Source of the DNA: JAEUHO01 sp046350655
GTDB lineage: Bacteria; Planctomycetota; PLA2; JAEUHO01
Direction of reading: 5' to 3'
DNA length: 64,000 nt
NCBI GenBank assembly: GCA_046350655.1
Contig: JAXMAB010000010.1
Location: 186,001-250,000, forward strand
The position numbers and the translations under genes were made by a program. Below, piece after piece: positions 8,313 to 17,015 of this stretch. Within the stretch, counting starts at the first letter, position 1, and every line of letters begins with the position of its first letter. Under the pieces are notes generated by a model that saw nothing but the letters and a program-made list of their open reading frames with translations, had not been told where the DNA came from and did no database searches.

Positions 8313-9614
8313 CTACTTGGGCTCGACCGCGTTCGCGACCGTCGCCGGGGGCCAGGTCGGGAACCGCGGCTGGTTCTCCTTCCACCACGACGCCACCTCG
8401 GCGGCGCTGTGGAGGTCGGCCTTCGCCAGCGACGCGATCGTCTGGACGAGGCGCATCTCGACGAACGTCTTCTCGATCGTGAGGTCGAGCACCTTCACGT
8501 CCTGGACGACGCCCTCCTGGACGGTCCCGATGACCGGGTCGGCGATGAACGACGTCTGCGCGACCTCGACGTCGAAGTCCTGGATGTAGGCCTGCTGCGT
8601 GAGCTGCGAGAAGTTCGCGCCGGGCGAGGCGCCGTGGCTGACGAGCCGCGTCACGAGCCACACGACGGCGTGGGCGTCGCCCAGCTGGCCGAGCGCGGCC
8701 GCGGCGTTCGCGACGATGGACGGATGCTCGCTCCACAACGCCTTCACGAGCGGGAACGCGACGTCGGGCCGTCCGAACGACGCGAGCGACGCGACGGCGG
8801 CGTGGCGGACGTCGTCGTTGCGGTCGCGCGCGGCGACGGCCCAGAGCGGCCGCAACGCGCTCTCGTCGCCGAGGCGGCCGAGCTCGCCCGCGGCCCACGC
8901 GCGCACCTTCGGCTCCGGGTGCACGAGCAGGCCCGTGGCCGCGTGCAGGCGTTCGGCGACGGGGGCGGCGGCGACCTGCTGCGACGCGGCGCGCGCGAAC
9001 CCGGCGTCCGCGGTGGCGGCGGTGCGCATGGCCGCCGCGAGGTCGGTGGCGCGCACCTCGATCTGGCGCCGCTTCCCGCGCGCGATGCGGTCGACCTCGG
9101 CGGGCAGGCGCCAGGCCCCCTCGTAGAGGACGAGGCCGCGCGCGCGACGCGCCTCGGCGGTCGTGAGCCAGCGGTCGCCGACCTTCTCGTACCCGAGCGC
9201 GCGACGCGCGGCCGGATGGTCGGGTTCGACCTCGAGGATCGACGCGTACGCGGACGCGGCGACGTCGGCGAGGCCCTTCGCCTCGAGCGAGGCCGCGAGG
9301 CGATAGCGCGCCGACACGTCGGTCGCGGGCAGGGCGTCGAGGGCGCGGCGGGCCTCGGTGCGGGCGCTGTCGCCCGCGACGACGGACGCGACCGAGGCCG
9401 CGGGCAGCCGCACCTCGCCCGCGGAGGTCCGGACGATCACCTCGGCGCCGGTGCGCTCGACCGAGCCCTCGACGACGACGCCGTCCTTGGTGGTGACGAC
9501 GTCGGCGCGGCCGACGGGCAGGCCGGCGATCCCGAGGACCGCGAGGCCCAGCGCGACCGGGACGCTCCCGCGGCGGACCGGGGTGGCGAAGCGGCGGAGG
9601 GACGAACCTGCCAT
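8313..9614 (-). CDS. Exported HEAT-repeat protein
   Basis: A 433-residue protein with a signal peptide (MAGSSLRRFATPVRRG, then a hydrophobic core). The first part, DVVTTKDGVVVEGSVERT, is a small beta-barrel-like segment common at the start of planctomycete exported proteins. Helical repeats follow, for example LLVHPEPKVRAWAAGELGRL and RDRNDDVRHAAVASLASFG, typical HEAT/PBS-lyase-like units. Such solenoids usually mediate protein-protein contacts; no enzyme motif is seen. The ATG at 9614 was preferred over one 12 codons upstream because GGAG sits 6 nt before it. It is divergent from the SGNH lipoprotein gene. Confidence 0.7.
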   Translation of the reverse strand: MAGSSLRRFATPVRRGSVPVALGLAVLGIAGLPVGRADVVTTKDGVVVEGSVERTGAEVIVRTSAGEVRLPAASVASVVAGDSARTEARRALDALPATDVSARYRLAASLEAKGLADVAASAYASILEVEPDHPAARRALGYEKVGDRWLTTAEARRARGLVLYEGAWRLPAEVDRIARGKRRQIEVRATDLAAAMRTAATADAGFARAASQQVAAAPVAERLHAATGLLVHPEPKVRAWAAGELGRLGDESALRPLWAVAARDRNDDVRHAAVASLASFGRPDVAFPLVKALWSEHPSIVANAAAALGQLGDAHAVVWLVTRLVSHGASPGANFSQLTQQAYIQDFDVEVAQTSFIADPVIGTVQEGVVQDVKVLDLTIEKTFVEMRLVQTIASLAKADLHSAAEVASWWKENQPRFPTWPPATVANAVEPK

Positions 9615-9722
9615 GGGGGGCTCCAACGACGACCCGACGTCTCCATCCAAACGCGGGCGGGAGATGCTCGCACGCCCGGCTCGCGCTGGTCCTCACCGGG
9701 GGAGGCATGGTTCCATCCATCC

Positions 9723-12149
9723 ATGCGGCGCGCTTCGATCCTGCTCGCCTCGATCGTCTTGGCCGGGTGCGGCGGCGGTGGAGGCGGCGGCGGGCCGGCG
9801 CCGACGCCCGCGCCGGTCGTCACCGCGTGCAGCGGCCCGATCCCGTCGGCCGCGGGTGCGGTGGTGACGGTGAGCGGCACGGACTTCCCGGGCGATCCCG
9901 GGGACCCGGTCGAGGTCCGGCTCCGCGTGGACGACGGCAAGCCGTTCGGCGGCTGCGGGGAGACGACGGTCGCGTTCGTCGCGACGCGCGTGGACGCGAC
10001 GACGGTCCGCGGGACCCTCGACCCGTTCGTGCTCACCCGCGACGTCGCCGCCGCGGTGGAGGTGGACTTCGGCGGCGGGACCGTCGCCGTGTCCGCGCCG
10101 GCGATCGTGACCGTCACGGGCGTCGCGAACGCCGCGGCGGATCACGACCTCGACGGGGTGCCGGACGCGTGCGACCCGCGCACGTTCACGTTCGAGAGCG
10201 ACGCCGTCGGCGCGCGCCCGGCCGGCGCGACGTCGTGGGACGGGCTGACGACGTTGCTGACGGTGCGCGACGTCGGCGGGGACCACGCCGCCGCGTACGC
10301 CGCGACCGGCGACATTCCCTACGACCGTCTCGAGGCGTTGCGCCTCGACCACCCGCAGCAGGACGTGGACGTCTACCTCGACCTCGAGACGAACGCCGGC
10401 GTCTTCAACTGCGAGCTGTGGAGCGACGGCTCGTACCGCGGCGCGGCCGGCGCGGGCCTGATCGTCCAGGTGCAGGCGTCCGGCCAGGTCGTCGGGTACC
10501 AGCGCCTCTGGAACTCCATCCAGACCAACGTGCCCGGCCCGATGCTCCCGCCGTCGGGCCGCCTCCGCCTCCGCGTGCGCAAGGGCGAGGGCTCGACGAC
10601 GACGGTTCGCTACGACCTGTGGAACGGGACCGGCTTCACGTCCGACGCGTTCGTGTGGACCGTCGCCGACGACCGGCAGTTCCGGGGCCAGGAGTTCGCC
10701 CTCTGCAACTACCTCGTCAACCCCGCGACGCGCGGGCTCAAGCGCGTCACGGTGGTGCCCGCGATCCCCGCGGCCGAGCTCACCGTCGCCCGCTCGCCCC
10801 TCACGTCCGCCGACGACATGCTCTTCCAGCGCGACGGAGCGGGCCTCGCGTCCATCCCCCTGCGCCTGCTCCTGCGGCCGCCCGCGTTCGGTGTCGTCGA
10901 GGCCCGCGTCGTCGGGTCGTCCACGGGCGTCCCGCTCGAGGGCCACGACTGGGGCGCGCACACGCTCGCGGTCCCGGCGGCGGCCGGAGGCCTGCGCCGC
11001 GACCTCGTCGTCGCGGGCGTGCCGACGGGCGGCAACTACGACGTGCAGGTGCGGCTGCTCGACGACGCCTCGCCGCCGAACGTCGTCGCGCAGCAGGTGC
11101 TCCGCGACGTCGCGGTGGGCGACGTCTGGGTCGCGGCCGGGCAGAGCAACACGTCCGGTTACTCGGGCACGTACTCCGGCGCGGAGGCGCCGATCCCGGA
11201 GGTGCATCTCTTCGGCAACGACGGCCGTTGGAAGCCGGCGAGCGAGCCGATGGACGACGGCGCGGACCAGACCGACGTGATCTCGGCCGAGAACCCGACG
11301 GTCGGCTTCCAGCTGGCGTTCGGCAAGGCGCTCTTCCAGGCGACCGGCGTCCCCGTCGCGCTCGTGCCGACGTCGCTCGGCGGGACGAACCTCTACGCGC
11401 AGTGGCAGCGGGACCCCGCCCACCCCGCGTCGCGCATCACGCTGTACGGCTCCATGCTCCACCGCGCGCGCACCGCGTGTCCCGCCGCGCCCCCGCGCGG
11501 CCTCGTGTGGTTCCAGGGCGAGTCCGACGCGATCTCGAACCGGACGCAGGCGCAGTACGCCGGCGACCTCGCGACGTTCGTCGCGAACGCGCGCGGCGAC
11601 CTCGGCGCGCCGGGGCTCGTCTTCCTCTGCGGGCAGCTGGGCACCTACAGCGCCGCGACGCTGGCGTCGTGGCTGCCGGTCCAGGAGGCGCAGCGCCGCG
11701 TCGTCGCGGCCGACCCGCACGCCGCGCTCGCGACGGCGGTCGACCTCGCGCGCCCCGACGGCATCCACTTCAACGTGCTCGGGTACGGAACGCTCGGGCG
11801 GCGGTTCGCGCTGGGCGCGCGCCGGGTCGTCTTCGGGCACGCCGTGGACCCGACCGACGACCTCCTCTCCGCGACGGCGGGCCCGGGCGCGACGTCGGTG
11901 GTGCTGCAGTTCGAGGCGCCCGTGACGGGCGGCGCGACGACGCTCTTCCGCGTGACCGACGCGGGCGGCGCGGTGTCCGTCGACTCGATCTCCGCCGCGG
12001 GCGCGACGGTGACGCTGAACCTCGGCCGCGCGCTCGGCGCGTCGCCGACCGTCTCGTACGGCTGGTCGGTGGACCCGGCCGCCGCGTGGCTCAAGGACCC
12101 GTCCGGCGCGGCGGTGCCCGTCTTCGACGCGGTGCCCGTCGGGCCGTAG
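9723..12149 (+). CDS. Sialate O-acetylesterase-like (SGNH) lipoprotein
   Basis: An 808-residue exported protein. MRRASILLASIVLAGC is a lipoprotein signal with lipobox LAGC, followed by a Gly run and a Pro/Thr linker. The N-terminal beta region contains an IPT/TIG-like stretch (GAVVTVSGTDFPGDPGD) and a calcium-type DHDLDGVPDACDP motif. A lectin-like section follows. The C-terminal half carries AAGQSN, WFQGESD and DGIHF, the block I, III and V signatures of the SASA/DUF303 carbohydrate-esterase family. It probably removes acetyl groups from extracellular glycans. The final 100 residues form another beta domain. No glycoside hydrolase is adjacent. Confidence 0.85.
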   Translation: MRRASILLASIVLAGCGGGGGGGGPAPTPAPVVTACSGPIPSAAGAVVTVSGTDFPGDPGDPVEVRLRVDDGKPFGGCGETTVAFVATRVDATTVRGTLDPFVLTRDVAAAVEVDFGGGTVAVSAPAIVTVTGVANAAADHDLDGVPDACDPRTFTFESDAVGARPAGATSWDGLTTLLTVRDVGGDHAAAYAATGDIPYDRLEALRLDHPQQDVDVYLDLETNAGVFNCELWSDGSYRGAAGAGLIVQVQASGQVVGYQRLWNSIQTNVPGPMLPPSGRLRLRVRKGEGSTTTVRYDLWNGTGFTSDAFVWTVADDRQFRGQEFALCNYLVNPATRGLKRVTVVPAIPAAELTVARSPLTSADDMLFQRDGAGLASIPLRLLLRPPAFGVVEARVVGSSTGVPLEGHDWGAHTLAVPAAAGGLRRDLVVAGVPTGGNYDVQVRLLDDASPPNVVAQQVLRDVAVGDVWVAAGQSNTSGYSGTYSGAEAPIPEVHLFGNDGRWKPASEPMDDGADQTDVISAENPTVGFQLAFGKALFQATGVPVALVPTSLGGTNLYAQWQRDPAHPASRITLYGSMLHRARTACPAAPPRGLVWFQGESDAISNRTQAQYAGDLATFVANARGDLGAPGLVFLCGQLGTYSAATLASWLPVQEAQRRVVAADPHAALATAVDLARPDGIHFNVLGYGTLGRRFALGARRVVFGHAVDPTDDLLSATAGPGATSVVLQFEAPVTGGATTLFRVTDAGGAVSVDSISAAGATVTLNLGRALGASPTVSYGWSVDPAAAWLKDPSGAAVPVFDAVPVGP

Positions 12150-12170
12150 GCAACGTCACCCCCTCGTGCT

Positions 12171-12190
12171 CCCGGGACCGCGAGGCCCGG
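12171..12190. repeat. Family A repeat copy between convergent genes
   Basis: CCCGGGACCGCGAGGCCCGG lies between the stop of the SGNH lipoprotein (12149) and the stop of the first serpin-like gene (12203). It fits a shared bidirectional transcript end. Confidence 0.7.
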
Positions 12191-12202
12191 CGGCCGGCGA
12201 GG

Positions 12203-13819
12203 TCAGGGGCGCTTGAACACGAGCGCACCCTGCGGGATCTCGAGGCGCGTGCCGTCGAAGCGGAGGTCGACGCGCACCCCGGAGGTCACCACGGCCTCGG
12301 CGGCCTTGGCGTCGTCGCGTTCGGGCTCGGACTTCCGGGGCTCATCCGTCTCGACGAGTTCGCGTATCAGGTGGAACAGGACGAGTCGTCCTTCGACGCG
12401 ACGCAGCACACCGCGGAGCGGCGTGCCCCCGCGCTCGAGGATCAGCCACCCCGTGGGCGTGACGGTGGCCGTCGCGCCACGGTTGGCCCCCCGTGCGAGC
12501 GCCTGCGCGGTCCCTCGCGCCACGGCCTCGTCGAGCGTCATCGTCCGGCCCGCGTGCTGCGGGTCGGGGAACGGACCCGGGCCGTTGAGGCGCAGCGAGG
12601 CGATCGCCTCCATCCGTGCGCTGGCCTCCCGATCGAGGACCCATCGACCGTTCATCGCGGCGAGGTCCGCGGCGGGGAGGGGCTCGGCCTTCGCGACCGG
12701 CTCGAGCCAGGCGTCGTTGCCGACCCACGCGAGCAGGTAGGGCCGCGTCGCGCCCCGGCGCAGGAGCGCGAGCAGGAACGGCTGGTCGAACTCCATGCGC
12801 ATCGCGAGCCCGACCGTGTCGACGATCACCGCCGCGGACTCGACCGCCGCGCCGCGCTCGGTGAGCGAGAACGTCACCTCTTGCTGCGCGACGCGGAGCA
12901 CGTGGTCCGGCCGTCCGCGCAGGTGGGCCCCGGCGATGCCGGGGAAGCCGCGCCGTACGTCGAGGCGGATCCGCGGGATCACGAGGTCCTCGGCGTGCTC
13001 CAGGGTCAGGCCCTCGCGCCCGCCGACACACGCCCACGCCGCGTTCCAGGTCTCCTCGAGGGTCCCTCCCGGGGGCAGGTTCGAGAGCAGGATGCGATCC
13101 TCGGTTCGCTCCGGCAAGAGTTCGACGACGCCCACGCCGTCGCCGCGGCGGAACTTGGCCTCCGTCGGGAGGAACACGCGCACTTGCTTCGCTTGCGCGT
13201 CGGCGTCGGGTCCGTGGTCGTCGTGGATCATCCCGAACGCGGTCAGCGGGCGGTCGCCGCCGTCGAAGTGCATCGGCTCGGGGAGCACGCGGAACGGCGT
13301 CTCGAACGGCAGTTGCTTGCGGAGCGCCGCGAACGCGACGGCCTCGTCGGGCGCCGCGACGATCTCGGGCGCGCGGGCCCCGTCGGGATGCAGCTTCGTC
13401 CACGCGGCGCGGACGCGGTCGAGGACGCCGTCCTTCCCGAAGCCCACGGCGACGGCCACGGACGCGGCGTCGAGGGCGTCGTGGGGGAACGTGCGGCGGT
13501 TGAGGGCCTCGACGAGCGCGGGGTCCTGCGCCCCCTCGAGATCGAGGCGACCGTCGGTCCCGACGAGGTCGGCGAGGGCGTCCCACGCCAGCTGCCCGGT
13601 GGCGCACCAGAGGACGTTGCGCCCGGTGACGATCGGCGCCTCGGTCGCGAGGACGACGTCCGTGCGATCGTCCGCGGCCGGCTCGGCGACGGGCTTCGGC
13701 TTCACTGCCGGCGGGGCGTCCTCAGCCCGTGCCCGTCCCGCCACGGGCCCCACGCTCCCCACGACCCCGATCGCCGCGACGAGGCACGTCGCAACACGCA
13801 TCCACACGCTCGCTCGCAT
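12203..13819 (-). CDS. Exported divergent serpin-like protein, paralogue 1
   Basis: A 538-residue protein with a signal peptide ending RARA before EDAPP. No standard annotation is obvious, but the layout resembles a serpin. FETPFRVLPEPMHFDGGDRP and VVELLPERTEDRILLSNLP are followed by EDLVIPRIRLDVRRGFPGI (compare the serpin 'v.v.lPrFki' strand). VTFSLTERGAAVESAAVIV resembles the hinge, and FDQPFLLALLRRG and YLLAWVGNDAWLEP the closing strands. The loop from the hinge Glu to the PF motif is 28 residues, close to the 29 of alpha-1-antitrypsin. The hinge lacks the usual small-residue run, so inhibition is uncertain. The serpin assignment is inference. Confidence 0.55.
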   Translation of the reverse strand: MRASVWMRVATCLVAAIGVVGSVGPVAGRARAEDAPPAVKPKPVAEPAADDRTDVVLATEAPIVTGRNVLWCATGQLAWDALADLVGTDGRLDLEGAQDPALVEALNRRTFPHDALDAASVAVAVGFGKDGVLDRVRAAWTKLHPDGARAPEIVAAPDEAVAFAALRKQLPFETPFRVLPEPMHFDGGDRPLTAFGMIHDDHGPDADAQAKQVRVFLPTEAKFRRGDGVGVVELLPERTEDRILLSNLPPGGTLEETWNAAWACVGGREGLTLEHAEDLVIPRIRLDVRRGFPGIAGAHLRGRPDHVLRVAQQEVTFSLTERGAAVESAAVIVDTVGLAMRMEFDQPFLLALLRRGATRPYLLAWVGNDAWLEPVAKAEPLPAADLAAMNGRWVLDREASARMEAIASLRLNGPGPFPDPQHAGRTMTLDEAVARGTAQALARGANRGATATVTPTGWLILERGGTPLRGVLRRVEGRLVLFHLIRELVETDEPRKSEPERDDAKAAEAVVTSGVRVDLRFDGTRLEIPQGALVFKRP

Positions 13820-13873
13820 GGCGGCGCCTCCCGGGTCGGGAGCCTGATCCTACCGCCGAGCGACGATCCGCGC

Positions 13874-13904
13874 TCGGCACCGCGTGGCCCGCCCGCCGGC
13901 GACG
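13874..13904. repeat. Degenerate family A copy
   Basis: CGGCACCGCGTGGCCCG followed by CCGCCGGCGACG sits between serpin-like genes 1 and 2, immediately 3' of the second gene's stop. It differs from consensus at a few positions but keeps the position and downstream context of the copies at 12171 and 15236. Confidence 0.45.
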
Positions 13905-15182
13905 TCAGGGGCGACGGAAGGCGAGTTGCGAGCCCACGAACAGGAGGCCGCCGTCGAGGCGGACGGGCCACGCGTCGGTGCCGTCGGGACGCGTGGGGGC
14001 CACGACGGCCCCGTCCCGGACGGCCAGACGGCGCACGTCGCGACCCCGAGGCGTCGTCAGCGTCAGCACGTCGCCCACGACGTCCGCGCCGTGGGCGCTC
14101 CCGACGAGCCGCGGCCGCTCGGTCGCGGTCCACGCCTCGAGGTCGCGGACGTAGGCCGCGCGGGCCTCCGGCGTCGCCGCGTCGGGGAACGAGCCGGCGA
14201 TCCTGAGCATTGCGCGCGCCCGGGCCCGCGCGGTCGCGTCCACCTCGAAGACCCACCGGCCCGCGAGCCGCTGCCGCCACGCGTCGGACAACGGCTCGAG
14301 CGGGGGCCACGGATCGAGCCACGCGTCGTTGCCGACCCACGCGAGCAACGTCGGCGCGCCGTCGGGCCCGAGCACCGCGACGAGGAACGGCTCGTCGAAG
14401 GCGAACGACATCGGCGGGAGCCAAGAGGAGGCGAGGTTGTCGAGCGTCGCCGCGCGCACGCCGCGGCCGTCGAGTCGGAACCGAGGCGCACCCGTGGCGG
14501 TGGCGGGGTCCGGCGGCGCCGCCGGGACGTCGCCGACGCCGCGCACGGGCGACGCCGGGATCGTGAGCCGTGGGATCCAGAGGTGCGTCGTGCCGGGTCG
14601 GAGCGGCATCGGGGCGCCGTGTTCGACGAAGGCCCGCGCGCGCCGCCAGGCCGCCTCGAGTGTCGTCGCGCCGCCGCCGCGCGCGAGCACGACGAGGGGG
14701 TCGTCGGGCCGCGGGCGCAGCGACACCACGAGCGTCGGGTCCGCGGCGTCGGGCGGACCGTCCGGCGAGAGGAACACGACGACCTGGGCGGCGCGGACCG
14801 TCGCGTCGCGACCGCGGTCGCCCCCATCGACGCCGAACGCGCGCACCTCGCGGCCGGTCGCGAATCGCAGCGGCGCGCCGCGGTCGTGGAATGCGACCTC
14901 GAACGTCGGCGCGAGGGACGGCGCGGCCTCCGCGTCGTCGACACGCGGGGCCACCCAGCACACGCTGCGTCCCGCGACGAGGGGGACGTCCGTCGTCGCG
15001 ACGACGTCGTCGCGTACGTCGATGGCGAGCGCCGCCGCTCCCGGCGCCGCGCACGCGCGCGCCTCGATGCAGGCGCATCCGACGAGGGTGGCGCCGGTCA
15101 CGATCGCCGCGACGATGCCCGCGGCGACAATGCCCGCGGCGACGATGACCGGAGCGGAACGGTGCCCCACGCGCGCACCCAT
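13905..15182 (-). CDS. Divergent serpin-like lipoprotein, paralogue 2
   Basis: A 425-residue protein, shorter and more diverged than its two neighbours. The start ATG at 15182 follows GGGAGGCGCCGCC, the same leader as in the other two paralogues. The hydrophobic N-terminus ends ATLVGC, a lipobox, so this copy may be lipid-anchored whereas the others look soluble. It keeps QVVVFLSPDG, THLWIPRLTI, SFAFDEPFLVAVLG and LLAWVGNDAWLDP. The hinge-like Glu-x-Gly is replaced by DGRGVRAATL, so the reactive loop has changed. Family membership rests on the shared C-terminal block; molecular function is unknown. Confidence 0.5.
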   Translation of the reverse strand: MGARVGHRSAPVIVAAGIVAAGIVAAIVTGATLVGCACIEARACAAPGAAALAIDVRDDVVATTDVPLVAGRSVCWVAPRVDDAEAAPSLAPTFEVAFHDRGAPLRFATGREVRAFGVDGGDRGRDATVRAAQVVVFLSPDGPPDAADPTLVVSLRPRPDDPLVVLARGGGATTLEAAWRRARAFVEHGAPMPLRPGTTHLWIPRLTIPASPVRGVGDVPAAPPDPATATGAPRFRLDGRGVRAATLDNLASSWLPPMSFAFDEPFLVAVLGPDGAPTLLAWVGNDAWLDPWPPLEPLSDAWRQRLAGRWVFEVDATARARARAMLRIAGSFPDAATPEARAAYVRDLEAWTATERPRLVGSAHGADVVGDVLTLTTPRGRDVRRLAVRDGAVVAPTRPDGTDAWPVRLDGGLLFVGSQLAFRRP

Positions 15183-15235
15183 GGCGGCGCCTCCCGGGTC
15201 GGGACGTCGATCGTACCGTCGCGCGACGATCCGCG

Positions 15236-15255
15236 CCCGGGACCGCGAGGCCCGC
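15236..15255. repeat. Family A repeat copy
   Basis: CCCGGGACCGCGAGGCCCGC lies 13 nt 3' of the stop of serpin-like gene 3. The flanking sequence from about 15223 parallels that at 13860, so the repeat was probably carried along when the gene was duplicated. Confidence 0.65.
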
Positions 15256-15267
15256 TCGCCGACGGGG

Positions 15268-16911
15268 TCAGGGGCGCTTGAAGAAGAGCCCTCCCTCGGG
15301 GATCTCGAGCCGCGTTCCGTCGAAGCGCAGGAGGACCGGGCGGCCGCGCTCGACGAGTTCCTCCTGCGCGCGAAGGTCCTCCGGCGAGCCCGGGGCCGCC
15401 GGCCTGGAGCGGAGATGGCTCTGGGGCTGGAAGAGCACCCATCGGTCGCCCACGCGGCGGATCGCGAGTCGCTCCGGCCGCGAGCCGAGGTCGAGCGTGC
15501 ACCCACCGTGTTCGTCGATCGTCACCGTCGCCGTCGTCGGATGGGGGGACGACAGGCGTTCGGCGACCCGGCGGGCGAGGGCCTCCTCGAACGAGATCGT
15601 GCGCGATCGGTCCTTCGGGTCCGGGTACGGGCCGGGTCCGTCGAGGCGGAGTTCCGCGGCCACTCCGGCCCGAACGGTCGCCTCGTCATCGAGGACCCAC
15701 CGGCCGCCGAGGGCCGCGAGGTCCTTCGCGCCGAGGCGCTCGGCCTTCGCGGCCGGCTCGAGCCAGGCGTCGTTGCCGACCCACGCGAGCAGATAGGGCC
15801 GCGTCGCGCCTCGACGCAGGAGCGCGAGCAGGAACGGCCGGTCGAACCGCATCCGCATCCCGAGGCCTTCGGTCTCGAGAAGGACGGCCGCGGACTCGAC
15901 GGCCGCGCCGCGCTCGGTGAGCGAAAACGTCACCTCCTGCTGCACGACGCGGAGCACGTGGTCCGGCCGTCCGCGCAGGTGGGCCCCGGCGATCCCGGGG
16001 AAGCCGCGCCGCACGTCGAGGCGGATCCGCGGGATCACGAGGTCCTCGGCATGCTTCGGCGTGATGCCTTCGCGCGCGCCCACGCGCGACCACGCGCCGT
16101 TCCACGTGTCCTCGAGCGTCGCGCCGGGAGGAAGGTTCGCGAGGAAGATGCGATCCGCGAGGTCCGCCGGGCGGAGCTCGACGACGCCGGCTCCCTCGTC
16201 GCCGTCGGGATCCGCGCCAGGTGGCGGGAACACGCGGAGCTGCATCGCCTGTCCGTCGGCGTCGGGCCCGTGGTCGTCGTGCATCGTCCCGAACGCGGTC
16301 AGCGGTCGGTCGCCGCCGTCGAAGTGCATCGGCTCCGGGAGCAGACGGAACGGCGTCTCGAACGGCAGTTGCTTGCGAAGAGCCGCGAACGCGACGGCTT
16401 CCTCGGGCCCCGTGACGAGCTCCGGCGCCCGGGCTCCGTCGGGATGCAACTTCGCCCACGCGGCGCGGACGCGGTCGAGGACCCCGTCCTTCCCGAAGCC
16501 GGCGGCGACGGCGACGGACGCGGCGTCGAGCGCGTCATGGGGGAACGTGCGGCGGTTGAGCGCGTCCACGAGCGCCGGGTCCTGCGCGCCGTCGAGGTCG
16601 AGACGACCGTCGGTCCCGACGAGATCGGCGAGGGCGTCCCAGGCCAATTGTCCGGTCGCACACCACAACAGGTTGCGTCCCCGGACGATGGGGGCGTCCG
16701 TCGTGAGGACGACGTCGGTGCGGTCGTCGGCCGTCTGCGGGGACGCGGCCTCCGGCGGCACCGGCGGCACCGTCGGCGGCGTCGCGGGCGGCGGCGCGTC
16801 CTCCGCCCACGAAGGGCCGGCCGCCAGGCCCAAGATCCCCGCGACCCCGATCGCCGCGACGGCACGCTTCGCAGCGGCCTTCGCGATGAACGTCCACCAT
16901 TGCGCTCGCAT
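15268..16911 (-). CDS. Exported divergent serpin-like protein, paralogue 3
   Basis: A 547-residue protein very close to paralogue 1 over most of its length. The signal peptide ends PSWA before EDAPPP and a Pro-rich linker. Shared blocks include NRRTFPHDALDAASVAVA, EDLVIPRIRLDVRRGFPGI and FDRPFLLALLRRGATRPYLL. The candidate reactive loop (ERGAAVESAAVLLETEGLGM) differs from paralogue 1 mainly after its tenth residue, the part that would set target specificity in a serpin. The C-terminus LEIPEGGLFFKRP matches LEIPQGALVFKRP of paralogue 1. The role is inferred from fold resemblance only. Confidence 0.55.
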   Translation of the reverse strand: MRAQWWTFIAKAAAKRAVAAIGVAGILGLAAGPSWAEDAPPPATPPTVPPVPPEAASPQTADDRTDVVLTTDAPIVRGRNLLWCATGQLAWDALADLVGTDGRLDLDGAQDPALVDALNRRTFPHDALDAASVAVAAGFGKDGVLDRVRAAWAKLHPDGARAPELVTGPEEAVAFAALRKQLPFETPFRLLPEPMHFDGGDRPLTAFGTMHDDHGPDADGQAMQLRVFPPPGADPDGDEGAGVVELRPADLADRIFLANLPPGATLEDTWNGAWSRVGAREGITPKHAEDLVIPRIRLDVRRGFPGIAGAHLRGRPDHVLRVVQQEVTFSLTERGAAVESAAVLLETEGLGMRMRFDRPFLLALLRRGATRPYLLAWVGNDAWLEPAAKAERLGAKDLAALGGRWVLDDEATVRAGVAAELRLDGPGPYPDPKDRSRTISFEEALARRVAERLSSPHPTTATVTIDEHGGCTLDLGSRPERLAIRRVGDRWVLFQPQSHLRSRPAAPGSPEDLRAQEELVERGRPVLLRFDGTRLEIPEGGLFFKRP

Positions 16912-17015
16912 CGCGGCGCCTCCCGGGTCGGGGCGACATCGTAGCGCGACGGCGTCGACGGCGCGGCGGGACCCCGGCCGAGGCGGGCCGTGCCGGACGG
17001 TGGTAGGGTCCGCGC

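Noticed and set aside
5493..9722. Very long open frame on the plus strand through the GGDEF-EAL and HEAT genes
   Set aside because: Arg/Ala/Glu-rich antisense shadow caused by high GC; the real plus-strand gene starts at 9723.
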